NCBI GenBank assembly: GCA_026182355.1
Contig: JAPFBL010000117.1
Location: forward strand, 1,975,501 to 2,039,500
DNA length: 64,000 nucleotides
Reading direction: 5' to 3'
Source of the DNA: Hermatobates lingyangjiaoensis
Lineage: Eukaryota > Arthropoda > Insecta > Hemiptera > Hermatobatidae
The notes under the pieces were generated by a model. That model did not search any database and had not been told where the DNA came from. It was given only the letters and a program-made list of their open reading frames with translations. Shown piece by piece: positions 36,066-47,473 of the stretch (the stretch's first letter is position 1; every line of letters begins with the position of its first letter). Made by a program: the position numbers and the translations under genes.

Positions 36066-36159
36066 GTTAATTTAATATGAATGAAGGAACAGTAACCATG
36101 AAAACATTCCGTATTGAGATTTTGACGGATTTGTATGTTTTAATGTCCTTCAAGTTCTT

Positions 36160-36620
36160 TAACGAATTTTTGATGATGCTGTGACTATGTCGGTGGATGT
36201 GTATCGAAAAGTTTATGGGCACGCTGCATCACATATCTTGTTGGATTCAATCAATATTTTACACAAAACTAGTTCTTATAGTATAGATGTGTCCTATTGT
36301 TTTAAAACATTACTTTATAAAGGAAAATCTCTTATTTGGCTAAAATGTATCATTTTTTTCCTAAACTACTACCTCTGGAGTGATAAAACTTCACCATAAT
36401 TTTAAACCGATAGTAAAATCAACTGAAAAACCTTATGAATTATTTAATAACTGGAAATATCAGTTTTACTTTAAAAGTAACATTTCTGACCTATGATCGA
36501 TTCTGAAAGTTTGTAGGTGCAATAGAGGTTACACTGTTCGACGGATCGTAATGAAATTATAGCCAAAAATAGCACGTTTTAAAAGGGTGCGCTCAATATC
36601 TTTATAATACAATTAGATGG
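36160..36620 (+). repeat. Unclassified dispersed repeat Q, copy 2
   Basis: Matches the 30.2-kb copy at moderate identity, including the tail GCAATAGAGGTTACACTGTT..GGATCGTAATGAAATTATA; the tail also recurs near 49.0 kb. Confidence 0.45.
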
Positions 36621-36624
36621 ACAA

Positions 36625-38610
36625 CATTAAGCGTTATTATACATTTTGTTATTTATAAAAATGTTGTTCAATGTTAAGCAGTTAAAAAGAGGTATTTCAA
36701 ATTTTGTCTAAAAATGAACTAATAATTATTAATCCATAAAAAAATCTCAAAAAATTTCAATAGCAGTAAATGGCAATGAAGCCACTTGAAAACCCAACTT
36801 GGAATAAACGACATGTCAAAAGTTTATGTCTTAGACATTTTTTAACAAAATCCGTTCAATCTTAATTTATTTATAAAACCAAATATAGGATATCTGAAAA
36901 CATTTTAACCTTTAGGATATGTAACTGTTTAAAATATACTACAAGAATATATTTTAAAAAAATAAAATATAGTTTATATGTTAGTATATGTTGTTTTAAA
37001 TGTAAAAATAAACCTGAAACAACCATATGATACCATATATGATGTTGCCAGAGTGCAGGATGATTGTCTGGGGAATGTGTAGCAATAAACCATCGTGTGG
37101 AAGTCTTTAACATAACTAATTATTAGACATATAGTCCGTAGTGTGTTTAACAAATCCATTGTTCTTGGTAATATATTAGAGATTTCACATAATAAAATTT
37201 GTTAATAAATAGGGAATAATACAGTCTAATACAATGAAGAATTAATTAAATGTAAAAAAACCTCATTACAGTTCAACTAATGATAATAATATTCTAAATC
37301 AGATGATAATGTAATTATGATTTCGGGTTATGTTTTATAACTTTTTAGTAAAGTACTTGAGATATACAGTTCAACTTGTTAAACAACGGTGGAATAAAGT
37401 TGTATCAAACTGCAGACTCGAGAAGCTTGTTCTTTCAAAACTATATCTTACAAGTGAGGCTCATTTTGCTTTTGATTAACTGTTATAAAAACAAAAATTT
37501 AGGTTTGCCTAATATATATCATAGCAAGTTACATATAATTAAATCTATTTCAACAGCAGCTTAGTATACCTCAGTAAATGTTATTTAAGTTTGGCATATC
37601 TCTTCTATAATTTTTAGTGGCTCTTATATCTATTTAAATGACATGATACAATATTTAGAATATGATGTATTTTAATACCACATTGTTAAATAAGCCTGAA
37701 GCTATACAAATGATAGACATAATTGAGGGATCAATACATATATACTAAAAATCATGATCTAGCCATATCGATGGTGAAAACTCCGCAAGGATGCGAGGCA
37801 TACAAAGAAGTCGAGTAAAGAGAGAATCAAATTGAAAGATGGAGGCAAAAAGTGTGTTTTAAGGTTTTCTGATACATAAATATTATAAGGTAAAAATAGA
37901 AATTACATCACATATTGCTCGGTTACCCAGATTCGAGATGACATTTCTACGGTATATACGGTTAAGTGAAATATTATTAAAAGAGTGAATGATGTTAAGA
38001 AAAATCATTATATATACTCAGAAAAATCTTCTTGTAGAGGACTATCTTACAAATAATGTCACACCCATTTTCATAACTTAACTTATTGAATTCTTGAATA
38101 AAGAATCAGTAAAGGAAAAGATTTAAAAAATTGTAGCCAAAAATTGTACAAGACAAAAATAAGCTACCAATATTAAAGAGTCATAAACTAATTATCTGCC
38201 ATGGTTTTGGTATATTAGCCATCATTATTAACAGCTGACTTGAGTAAACAAATATGAAAAGGTATAAAAATATGAACCAGTCAAAAATATCGATGCTGAT
38301 TACAAAGTTAAAGATGTCTACAATACACCAGGTTGTCAGGATTATGCATGATAGTCATTGCTAAAATCACCTCCTTCCTTTAGACCATTTGTTATAAATA
38401 AGTCGAAAAAAGTAGGTGGAGAATTTATCAAACCTAGAACTCCCTCTGATTTCAGTTTGGTTGGAGCAAAATGTTGTTGGTAGACCCAGGTACAGATCAA
38501 TTTTTCGTAAAAAAAAAGACTAAGAATCCTCAATACCATGAATATATCAATGATACCCTGTCACAAGATAAAATACCACTCATCTTAAACCATGTACTTT
38601 AACAACACTA
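36625..38610. other. No gene recognised
   Basis: 37750-38570 lies upstream of the integrase fragment and could belong to the same element, but no conserved block is visible. Confidence 0.4.
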
Positions 38611-38619
38611 CCCTATAGA

Positions 38620-39065
38620 ACAGCAGATCACAAGCAAATTTTCGTTGATAAAGTATATAGAAGCTTAATATAACATTTTCCATATTCTCCTTTAAACATA
38701 TGCATAATATATGGCAAGTAGATTGTTTTGATCTAACATCATTTGCAAAACCCTAATAACGAAAGGAATTATTTGTGCAAAATTATAGTGTGTAATCCCG
38801 AATATGCTTGGGTTTTCCCCATAAAGAGAAAAACGGGTGAAAATGTCACAAAAGTGTTTCAAGACCAATTGAAACGTATGAAAGTCAAGACAGAATACAT
38901 GGTGGCACAGTATTGGTGGAAGAGTGTTTTTGAAGAAAACCTTTAAAGAGTTTTTGAATACGAATAATCTAATTCACTACTAATGCAAGCCTTAATAGTA
39001 AAAAGATTCATCAAAAACTTTGAGAGAACAATATTTAAAAAATTATAATTTAACTAATAATGTTT
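38620..39065 (+). pseudogene. Maverick/Polinton-type DDE integrase fragment
   Basis: Plus strand reads IWQVDCFDLTSFAK (first catalytic Asp in the WQ-D-D context), then after a frame change IIVCNPEYAWVFPIKRKTGENVTKVFQ (38780-38860), the 'SKYAWVVPLK.KTG..V..AF' block of these integrases. The block that should hold the second Asp (usual W.DKGSEFYN) reads YMVAQYWWKSVF and has lost it. After another shift FKEFLNTNNLIHY is seen, and the ERF block of the third catalytic residue reads VKRF, with Lys for Glu. Clearly dead. The same integrase type also occurs outside Mavericks, so the host element is not certain. Confidence 0.6.
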
Positions 39066-39069
39066 TTTT

Positions 39070-40410
39070 TTAGATTTTTGAATAAAAATTATGCAAGAAT
39101 GCAATAACAAGAGTACGTGTTATGCTATAATTATTAGAGGATTAACGTTTGATGAGTTTCTCTTTATTTATTTTAAGCTTAGGAAATGAAGATTTTTTGC
39201 TGTTTGAACAGCTGTTTATTAAGTCTGGAGCAGACGCGTTTTGAATGTTCTCTACAGTTATTTTCAAAGTGAGTGAAGTTGATTGACTGGTGAGGCAGGG
39301 TTAACATGTTTAAGATTGGCTCTTTGTGTGGTAGTCTGTAAGTCTCCAAAGCGTGATGGCCCGTATATTGCTTAAGTATTTATCTTATGTTGATAGCCCG
39401 TAATTATGTATTAATTCTTGTTTCATCTTAGTGCCTTTTCAAGTTTTCAAATAATGGCCGTTCGTTTTGGTGAGCATTATGGTTTGCTATTGCCATATAG
39501 TCTTCAAAGGTGTTGTCGGGAGACACTTTTATTATTATGGTGTATCTCGTAATTGGTCCAGTTCGTAGTTGCATAGTTGAACACGTTAATAAAGTCGTTA
39601 TTGTAATTCTAATATGCATTACAATCCCAAATGCACTCTCTCGATTACACTCGTTTTGGTATACAGCATTAGACCTTTATATTTTTGAGGTGGTTATATC
39701 GAGCTGCTCTTGATAACAAAGTCGGTTCTTTTTGTTCTTCTATAATATATTTGATGTTTTTATATTTAATAACTGCAATTTCAATGAAAATCTTCAATGT
39801 AAGAAATCAACGTTAATCAAACATATATTCTATAATATTTTCTATTGTATGATGGATGGTTGATTAAATTAAGTGTTGTAACCAAACTACATGTTGGTAA
39901 AATAAACACATTAGTCTTAAATAAAATGAAATATGAAATGCATAGTTCTTGATGTTTTTAAGAACCCTATTGTCTTTGGGTCATATTTGGGAAAGGTGCA
40001 CTTTTGTTCCTTATTACAAAAGACATAGTAATTCTAAATTACTTTTCCGGAGATGTGATGGACTTGAAACCTTGACTATATGTTTGTAAATTCATCGAAT
40101 AATTAATGTAACCGTTGGATTTACCACAACTGACATATGACTACTAAAGACTTTCCTCAAAGAGAAGTCCCGTCACCACGATAGTGGAGATTATTTTTAG
40201 ATGACTTGCTAGATACATTAAACAGCCAACTTTACTAAACACAAGGATAGGTTGAGGAATTGTTATTATAAGAAACGCCGTGTTAGATGCACTATTCTAT
40301 TAAGCAGTTTGCTCAGCAAATAGTTGAAAGATTTGCAAAGGAAAATGATTTTATCTTGCTGTAGATATATCCATATAAATATATTGATAAAAGTATGGAC
40401 CGTGGAATAG
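39070..40410. other. No gene recognised
   Basis: AT-rich, no motif. Confidence 0.5.
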
Positions 40411-40414
40411 AAAC

Positions 40415-40546
40415 AAAACCAAAGTTTATCGGGACTCAGTCAGTTCTTCAGGTTCAAATTAAACTCTCATTGCCAACGTTTCGGTCTTTATTTAAAACCT
40501 TTATCATAGGCCTACAAAAAGAGAGGAAATATAAGAAATAATATTA

Positions 40547-40585
<39 letters not shown>

Positions 40586-40707
40586 TCTTATATTTCCTCT
40601 GCTTTTGTAAGCCTATGAAAACGGTTTTAAATAAAGACCGAAACGTTGGCAATGAGAGTTTAATTTGGACCTGAAGAACTGACCGAGTCCCGATAAACTT
40701 TGGTTTT
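40415..40707. mobile_element. Hammerhead-like palindrome, family F
   Basis: Arms 40415-40541 and 40580-40707 around a (TTA)n core (40542-40579). Outward motifs at 40611-40650 (plus) and 40472-40511 (minus): stem I GCC, degenerate core TATGAA/TATGAT, stem II GGT..GACC, GAA, ACGT, T, stem I GGC. Related to family E (shared ACGTTGGCAA.GAGAGTTT and CCCGAT). The right side merges into TA-rich sequence. Confidence 0.78.
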
Positions 40708-40709
40708 AT

Positions 40710-42890
40710 TGTCTATAAATATATTTATATTTATAAACAATATAAATAAATATAATATATATTTACATATTGAATATATTAAATATATTTATATATAAAT
40801 ATATAAATCCTGCTAAAATGGTCTTTATACCTTTCTCAATGAGGAAAAAGATAAATGTCTAAAACGATTCATTGAAAATATTGTAGTAGAAATATCAAAA
40901 ACATAGATATTCTCTTGGAGTCACTTTTGTTGAAACACTAAACTACAGAAACCTGCACCAGTTTCACTGAATAATTTCACAAACGAACTATACTATTGTA
41001 AGAAACTTTTTGGTGAAACATGTGGTTTTGACTACAAATTTACACTTAATCTATAAAAATAGTATAATTGATGCCTTAAAACAAATAGTAAAATATGCAT
41101 TACTTGTACCCTGTCTTAAGATAAATGATAAAGGTATTTTTAATAGCCTTAATTAACTACACAGACAAGTATGTCAATGGATAAGAGGTATATGATACCC
41201 TGCACTACTTTCAGCATTGACAAATTATTAAGCATCTTCCTTTTAGATATTTGTTGTTAAGAAAAAAAAAATTAATTATTAAGATTAATACAAAATATAA
41301 ATTCCTTTTTTAAGATAAGATTTACAAAAAGTTAATAAAACGGCATAACAATCCTATGCCTTTATGTTTCCAAATACACTTTTCCACAGGTACGTCAAAG
41401 TGATCAGAAATGTTCACTCCCAGTTTAACTTCTTTATTTTCAAGTAAGGGGCTGGGCTCTTGACAGGTATATTGATGGGTTGAAAATGAATAGTATGATC
41501 AGTAAGATAAGTTCACTTTAAATGTAAACATGGACACAAGGGAGTATGGGTAATGATGGGTCGGATGGATATGGAAAGATTAAAGCTAAATAAAGCTTGT
41601 ACGAAGTGAAGCTTATTTGAGCAAAAGCTGAGGTGATGCAAATGTTTAATTAAACCTATTAACCACCTCAACTATCGTTAGAAAGCAGTTGAGGGATGGC
41701 TGGGAAAAAAGTAGATAAAACGTGCCTAGAAAAATTGGGTCTCTTTTATTTTAAAAAAGGTTTCCCAACTGAACATAAATTTTTATGAAACTCCTGGTAT
41801 TAAGTACTTACCAACATCATTCTTTTATGTATCATTTCAGCAAGCTTCAATTAATGTTACACGAATAATTCAGACCCTGTATCGATGAGGCTTTCAAACG
41901 ATGCATTCCATTTGAATGTAAGTCCTAGCATTAACCTTTAACCCCAATGAGATTAAAGATATTCGCAAATCGCTCCTAAAACCAGTAAAAGTAAGAGATA
42001 CTTCTCTGAGAACAATTATGAAGTTCATTAAAGAACTTATATCTCAAGTTGATTTTAGAAAGAGAGTATGAAGCAGAAAAATATAGCAACTGTGCGTACT
42101 GGTCCGATGATATTTGGTGTCACAGTTTAATTATTACATGTCATATCCTTTTAAATCAATTATTTTAAGTTTGTTATTATATTTGATTAAAGGAAAGTAA
42201 AGTGCACTTTAGGTTTTGTAAATATTAAGGGAGGAATGTTAGATCTAGAGTAGTTTGCTTTCCCTAGATGTCTGTTTCCTCAAACACATTAAGTCTAACA
42301 TGAGTCTGTAAACAAAACTCCACAATATGTGGATCCTTTTGAAGGTAGTTTCATATATGTCTCAACTCGTCTACCAGTAGTAGGTACATAAGTATTTTCG
42401 TTAAACGAGCACTCCAAACAAACCTAGCTCCGTCATTATTGATCATTACAGGCTTGGGTAGTCAACAAAGCGCGTCATTGGCCATCTTTTCTTGTTCTCA
42501 CAGCATTTTCAGTACCTGCGATATTGCTAATCATTTTTACTGATTGTTACTGCAACATACTTCAATCAGGGCATAGTTTTCAGTTGTATTTTTTTTATAG
42601 TATACTATGAATGTACAGCACATCTGGGCTGTTACTACTGCCACCAGAGTATGTTGTGAGCAGTTCAACCTGTCTGGATTCTCCTTTGTGCTCCTCACTC
42701 GCAGGAAGATTACTACTTAGGAGGATGCATCCACCTTTTCAGATTGATCGCTTGACCCATAGTGATAGTCATTCAAATTCAAAACGTATCCTTATAAGAT
42801 AAAGGCTAGAGATCTCTAATTCCTTAAAAGAAATAGGATTACAAGTGTACAACAAACTTCTTGGGATATAATCCTGCAACCTTTTATTAC
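40710..42890. other. No gene recognised
   Basis: The part next to the LINE fragment (42400-42890) may be its continuation on the minus strand, but I cannot identify a motif. Confidence 0.4.
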
Positions 42891-42899
42891 TCTTACTAA

Positions 42900-43480
42900 A
42901 AAAACACTCTTACTTCTGCGCTCTGTCATGTTGTTGCCAGTCGTAACATTTTTCTAGTGGTAGAAACCAATCAGGAACGGAATAGGTGACCAAAGATATT
43001 TGATCAACATCGTAAATAATAATGCGAGTTGCATCTCATCTTTTTTCTCAATAGGGAGAAAAAAACTTAAACATCACCTTTAATTCTAACCAGTGAATTA
43101 ATCATGGGAATGTTCCAAGAAAAAATTATGCCGAATACAACACCTAGATACTCTAACTAATCTGCTTTTGGCAGAGAATTGTTCCAAAGGAAATTTACAT
43201 TACCTGCAATAAGAGTTCTGCAAGAAATAGACAAAACTTTAGATTTATCAGCATTGAAGTATATCTTGTTTTGACTAGTCCATTAGTTGTCTTTATGTAA
43301 TCAGTCCTTTAGCATACATTGTGCTTCAGCAAGAGTTCTAGCTTTGACCGATGACAAATGGTCACAAGCAACAGCCATATTTAAAGTTCAGTTGGGATAT
43401 TGTTTCCTTAATAGCCCATCATACTGTACCAAAAATTAACCAGGACCTCAGAATAACTCTTGTCAACACCATTCAGTAAA
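42900..43480 (-). pseudogene. LINE reverse transcriptase fragment (palm/thumb)
   Basis: Minus strand reads AVACDHLSSVKARTLAEAQ, a decayed YADD box (about 43355), then YFNADKSKVLSIS (43225-43268) and LEYLGVVF (about 43145), the usual order of catalytic box, 'N..KSK' and 'YLGV' in non-LTR RTs. Stops and shifts throughout. The clade is not resolvable by eye; I/Jockey/R1-like is a guess. Confidence 0.65.
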
Positions 43481-43484
43481 ATTC

Positions 43485-44650
43485 AAATTAAAACTAACAG
43501 TGTTAGTTTTGATATAAACTGTCCTAATACTAAAGGAAGTGTACTTTTTTGACATAGAGGTCACCAGGCTAAATCGTAAGTGTCTCTGACGCCTAAATAT
43601 AAGAATATACAATTTTTTGTATCAAGTAACGACCAATAAAATTTCTAACTCTCATTAAGTTATTCACTGTCATTTTCTAAACATAAAATTCAAATAGAGA
43701 CTAGCTTAACACAATTTTATAAAATAAGAATAAAATTAACCACTTAATCAAAACCTTCTTAATATTTTCACTCACAAAGAAAGTAAACTTACAGTTCAGT
43801 ATTTATTAACTATCAGACTCTTCTTTACCTGGCGTTGTAATAGAAGCAATCATGAAATGCTTCCCCAGATCTGTAATTCTCACTTTAAACATAAATTATA
43901 TATTGTCACAATTGAATTGAGATAAGAATCAAGTTTGATCATCGTGTCCATCTTTTCCAGGCTCATCCTTTCCAGCAAACGATTCAACAGTTAATTTTAC
44001 TTTTTCTCTCGTAAAGTATGTATTTCGTATTTCAATTTTCTTGTTTTTCTCTAATGCATCCTATTTATGGTGATCGGAGTCCGTGTTGGGATTTTTGCAT
44101 GGTGCATATTTGTTCATTAATACATCCAATACTTCTACAGACTTAGTAAAACCGCAATCATATTTCCTAAAGCTTTAACAAACAAATTTATTTATCTGTA
44201 ACTCTGCGGTATATAACATTCAAAGTTGGCTCTTATTAGTCGTACTACAGTAATCTCTGTAGAAAGCTAATTTTGTCTCTACAATATATTTCTACTTTAT
44301 TTCGACAACAATAATAAGTAACCTTCAGTTGACTCCTAAGTGCTTAATTTCTGAAGCATCTTTTATCCTTTCTTCAATTGTAATTAACTTGTTTCTGGCG
44401 ACCAGTTAAGTCCTTATTCCACCATTTAACTGATTCATGTTTCTGTTTATTAGGAGAGGTCCTGGCTATGGCTAATTCAAAACACACCCTCACCAGAGAG
44501 AGAAAGTTCATTAGCAAAAATCATTTAAATTACAACATTTCCTAAAAAATCTACCGTTTGTTTATCTAAAACTTCAATTCATTACTTTCGCAATCTGTTA
44601 TAGTGTGGTATTTACTCATATTGGGGAATTACAAGAATTACGTTCCCATA
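43485..44650. other. No gene recognised
   Basis: AT-rich, no motif. Confidence 0.45.
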
Positions 44651-44667
44651 CAAAAAAAGTGTGGAAA

Positions 44668-44710
44668 CTAATAACGTGTTTCGAACACTCAGTGTTCTTC
44701 TTCAGGTTAA
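44668..44710 (-). ncRNA. Hammerhead ribozyme-like motif, left arm
   Basis: Minus strand: canonical core CTGAAGA, extra A, perfect stem II GAACAC-TGA-GTGTTC, GAA, stem III ACACGT (one step off palindromic), T at H17. Stem I does not pair clearly. Confidence 0.62.
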
Positions 44711-44765
44711 CATCTGCACTGTTGAGAGCCGTTCCCGTAGATCGATTCACAACAGTGCATATGTT

Positions 44766-44804
44766 AACCTGAATAAGTACACTAAGTGTTTGAAACGCGT
44801 TGTT
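44766..44804 (+). ncRNA. Hammerhead ribozyme-like motif, right arm
   Basis: Stem I AAC, core CTGAATA (G to T in the core), extra A, stem II with an A-T core ACAC-TAA-GTGT, GAA, stem III ACGCGT, T, stem I GTT. Confidence 0.6.
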
Positions 44805-44829
44805 AGTTTCATATTAAACTTTTTTTTTG

Positions 44830-46830
44830 TGAGGGAGCATAATTATTGAAATCCCCCTTTATGATTTCAACATTACTGATCCCAGTATTCAAATTTATCA
44901 CATTTTTAATAACATTCATAAAAAAAATGAAATAAAATTTCCCCAGTCCTCTTAATAGGCATTGTTCAATACGTTTAGAGGTATCATCTTTGATACTTGT
45001 ATTCACAAAAAAATATAAAACAAAAAGATTGTGGTCTAATATTTTGGTCAGGTACAACTAAATACATCAGGTACTTTTCTACATTGGTCGGTCACAATTG
45101 AGTATTTCTAATCAACAAATCTATATTATTGCTAGCTTTGATTGTCTGAAAAGTTTGTTTAGTGGCATTACTATAATATTATACGAGCAGGCGTTTGCCA
45201 CAATTCAATGTTCATCCATCATTTGTTCTGACTTCATTTCAGAGATTCAGATCCACTGAAATAGAATAGACTAGCAATTAGCCAGAAATATGATTCATCA
45301 ATTTTTTCAACACACATTATTATCATAGTTATAAAAACGGATAAACTATAAAACAGTAACAAAAAAGGAGGTTCCTTAGGCAGCTACATAAAAAAAAACC
45401 TTTTTCATGATTATTTCTTCAAAAACTGCTGCGTCTTTATCAGAATTATATCTAACAACGTCTATATTTTTACTTCCCTCTAATATCACTGCTCTCTTGA
45501 CGTCACTATCACTACAATACAACAGAGAGCCCACTGGAGGGCTAGCACTCCTATTTTAAATAATTATCAGATTTATTCTAGAGTCATCGACCAATTGAAG
45601 AGATTAGCCGAAACAGATTAGAACATTAGTCCATTGAAGACCGATTTGTAAATATTGCACCGTCCAGACAGTATTTATCTGATTGTTACCATAGTTAATG
45701 TTTTGGGTCTATCTCACAGTATTAGTTTCTTACTGGTGCAGTCAACACTATATGTAGGGCCCTGTAATCAAATGGAAACAGGTTAACAAAAATAAACTCC
45801 CTCATGCTAGGGTTACTGCCCGTGAGGAAAACATAAAAAACAACTATATGTAGGGTGTGTAATATTTATTTTTGTACTACTTTAGCTTGAATTTATTCTA
45901 TGTAGGCAGTTCATACCTACATTTAAGTTAATGTTGGTTTCTGGCACAATCTCTAGTCGGGTGGTACAGCAAAGAAATGTGAGACTATAAGTTATTTTAA
46001 TACCACAATGTTTAATTTTTAAATATAAGGTAGATTTAAATTCCATTACCAAACGTGTAATATATATACATTTCTTTTATTAAAAAGAAATAAGAATATG
46101 TCCACCTTCACAAAATAAAACTTTGTTTTGTCTCTTAACCACATTATTTGCATTATCAGAAGTAACTCCCTCAGGAACATTATAGTCAATACTGGGGGCC
46201 ACCTTTTTTTAGAATTTCTGTTCTCATCGCAGTTCTCATTATTCTGTTTAGAAAAGTTTTTAATATCCACTTGCTGCTTGGACTGATTTAAAACTCACCC
46301 TTATTGATTTCTACTGTTAGTAATGTCAACACAAAGCATGTTTGTATTTATGTTATTTTCTTTAAGATCTAAATTTTAAAGTGTAAATTCATTACAGTTT
46401 ACAATTTACTAGTTTAATTTCACTATTTCTTAAATGAATTAGTATAATTTCACTTCTAATTATTTTTGTGTAATTTACTTTTAACAAAATTTTAGAATAA
46501 GTGACGATTTGATCAAAATGTCTTGCATTTATAGCGACGTTGCCTTAATCCATGTGACACTTATTTTATGTCCTTTAAATCCTTCTGTATAACTTTTATG
46601 TTACCTTCTTTGTTTTTACTTCGTTTTCGCTCTGATGACATAAAGTAAAAGCCCTCATAGCATTTATTTCCATTTTCACTTTACTTGTGTTTTATACTTC
46701 AATGATTGCATCACTTTTTACTGTGATTCTTCTGCATATATTTATATATCATGATTTTCTTTTCTGGACCCATTATTCACAAGGTATAAGATTTTTGAGA
46801 GCTTAGGTATTAGGATTTAAATAATTTTTT
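44830..46830. other. No gene recognised
   Basis: Short direct repeat CTATATGTAGGG at 45748 and 45843; otherwise nothing. Confidence 0.45.
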
Positions 46831-46831
46831 T

Positions 46832-47185
46832 TATCAACATTTCGACATATATTTAAGTCTTCCTCAGAGCTAAATACATGTTTTTAGAGTTAGCACAATT
46901 ACTACAACAATTTTGACTATTGTTTACATTCATATATAATCCGAATTGTAAATGAATTTATAAATGAAGTGTAACTGCAAAGCTAGTAGGTAGCTTATCA
47001 ATTGCTACCTTCCAATCACCTTCATTTATAACTTTAAAATTCAAATTATAAATAATTCTTTAAAATTCATATTATAAATAAATATAAACAATAAACAACA
47101 TTGTTGTTGCAATAGTGCTAATTGTAAAAACACATTTTTAGCCCTGAGGAAGACATAATAATATGTCTTTTTTGAAATTTGAACT
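46832..47185. mobile_element. Imperfect hammerhead palindrome, family K
   Basis: Diverged inverted repeat. Left minus motif: core CTGAGGA, extra A, GAC..GTC stem II, GAA, ATGT, T. Right plus motif from 47144: CTGAGGA, extra A, perfect stem II GACATA-ATAA-TATGTC, but six T separate it from GAAA. The inner arms carry matching TGTAAATGAATTTATAAATGAAG-like sequence. It directly precedes the next TA run and palindrome. Confidence 0.6.
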
Positions 47186-47237
47186 TGTATATATATATAT
47201 ATATATGATCAAACCACAATAAGAAATGGGAAAACAA

Positions 47238-47280
47238 GACTAAGATCTTTCAACCGTAACAAGCGGTCTTCGTCAGAGTC
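47238..47280 (-). ncRNA. Hammerhead ribozyme, family A copy 2, left arm
   Basis: Exact mirror of 47324-47366 on the minus strand, so transcripts of either strand would carry one complete ribozyme in their 3' half. Confidence 0.8.
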
Positions 47281-47323
47281 AAAAACCCAACTGGTTTTTT
47301 TGACTCTGACCAGTTGGGTTTTT

Positions 47324-47366
47324 GACTCTGACGAAGACCGCTTGTTACGGTTGAAAGATCTTAGTC
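47324..47366 (+). ncRNA. Hammerhead ribozyme, family A copy 2, right arm
   Basis: Stem I GACT (47324-47327), core CTGACGA, one extra A, stem II GACCG-cttgtta-CGGTT (G-U at the base), GAA, palindromic stem III AGATCT, H17 = T (47362), stem I AGTC. Every conserved core base is present; this and its mirror are the most complete motifs in the window. Predicted cleavage after 47362. Confidence 0.8.
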
Positions 47367-47429
47367 TTGTTTTCCCATTTCTTATTGTGGTTTGATCATT
47401 GATTGTTGTTTCACGTGTTTATGTGAAAT

Positions 47430-47469
<40 letters not shown>

Positions 47470-47473
<4 letters not shown>

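Larger units (their letters stand above)
44652..44828. mobile_element. Hammerhead palindrome, family C/D
   Basis: Arms about 44652-44724 and 44750-44828, spacer 25 bp. Stem II and III sequences are shared with the 7.9-kb palindrome (GAACAC..GTGTTC, ACGCGT). It is bounded by poly-A/poly-T rather than (TA)n. Confidence 0.78.
47205..47399. mobile_element. Hammerhead palindrome, family A, copy 2, between TA microsatellites
   Basis: Perfect or near-perfect 90-bp arms (47205-47294 and 47310-47399), spacer 15 bp, (TA)n on the left at 47189-47207. On the right the shared 40-bp TTTCACGTGTTTATGTGAAATC leader leads into (TA)n at 47434-47465. The almost identical arms suggest recent origin or gene conversion. 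Confidence 0.92.
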
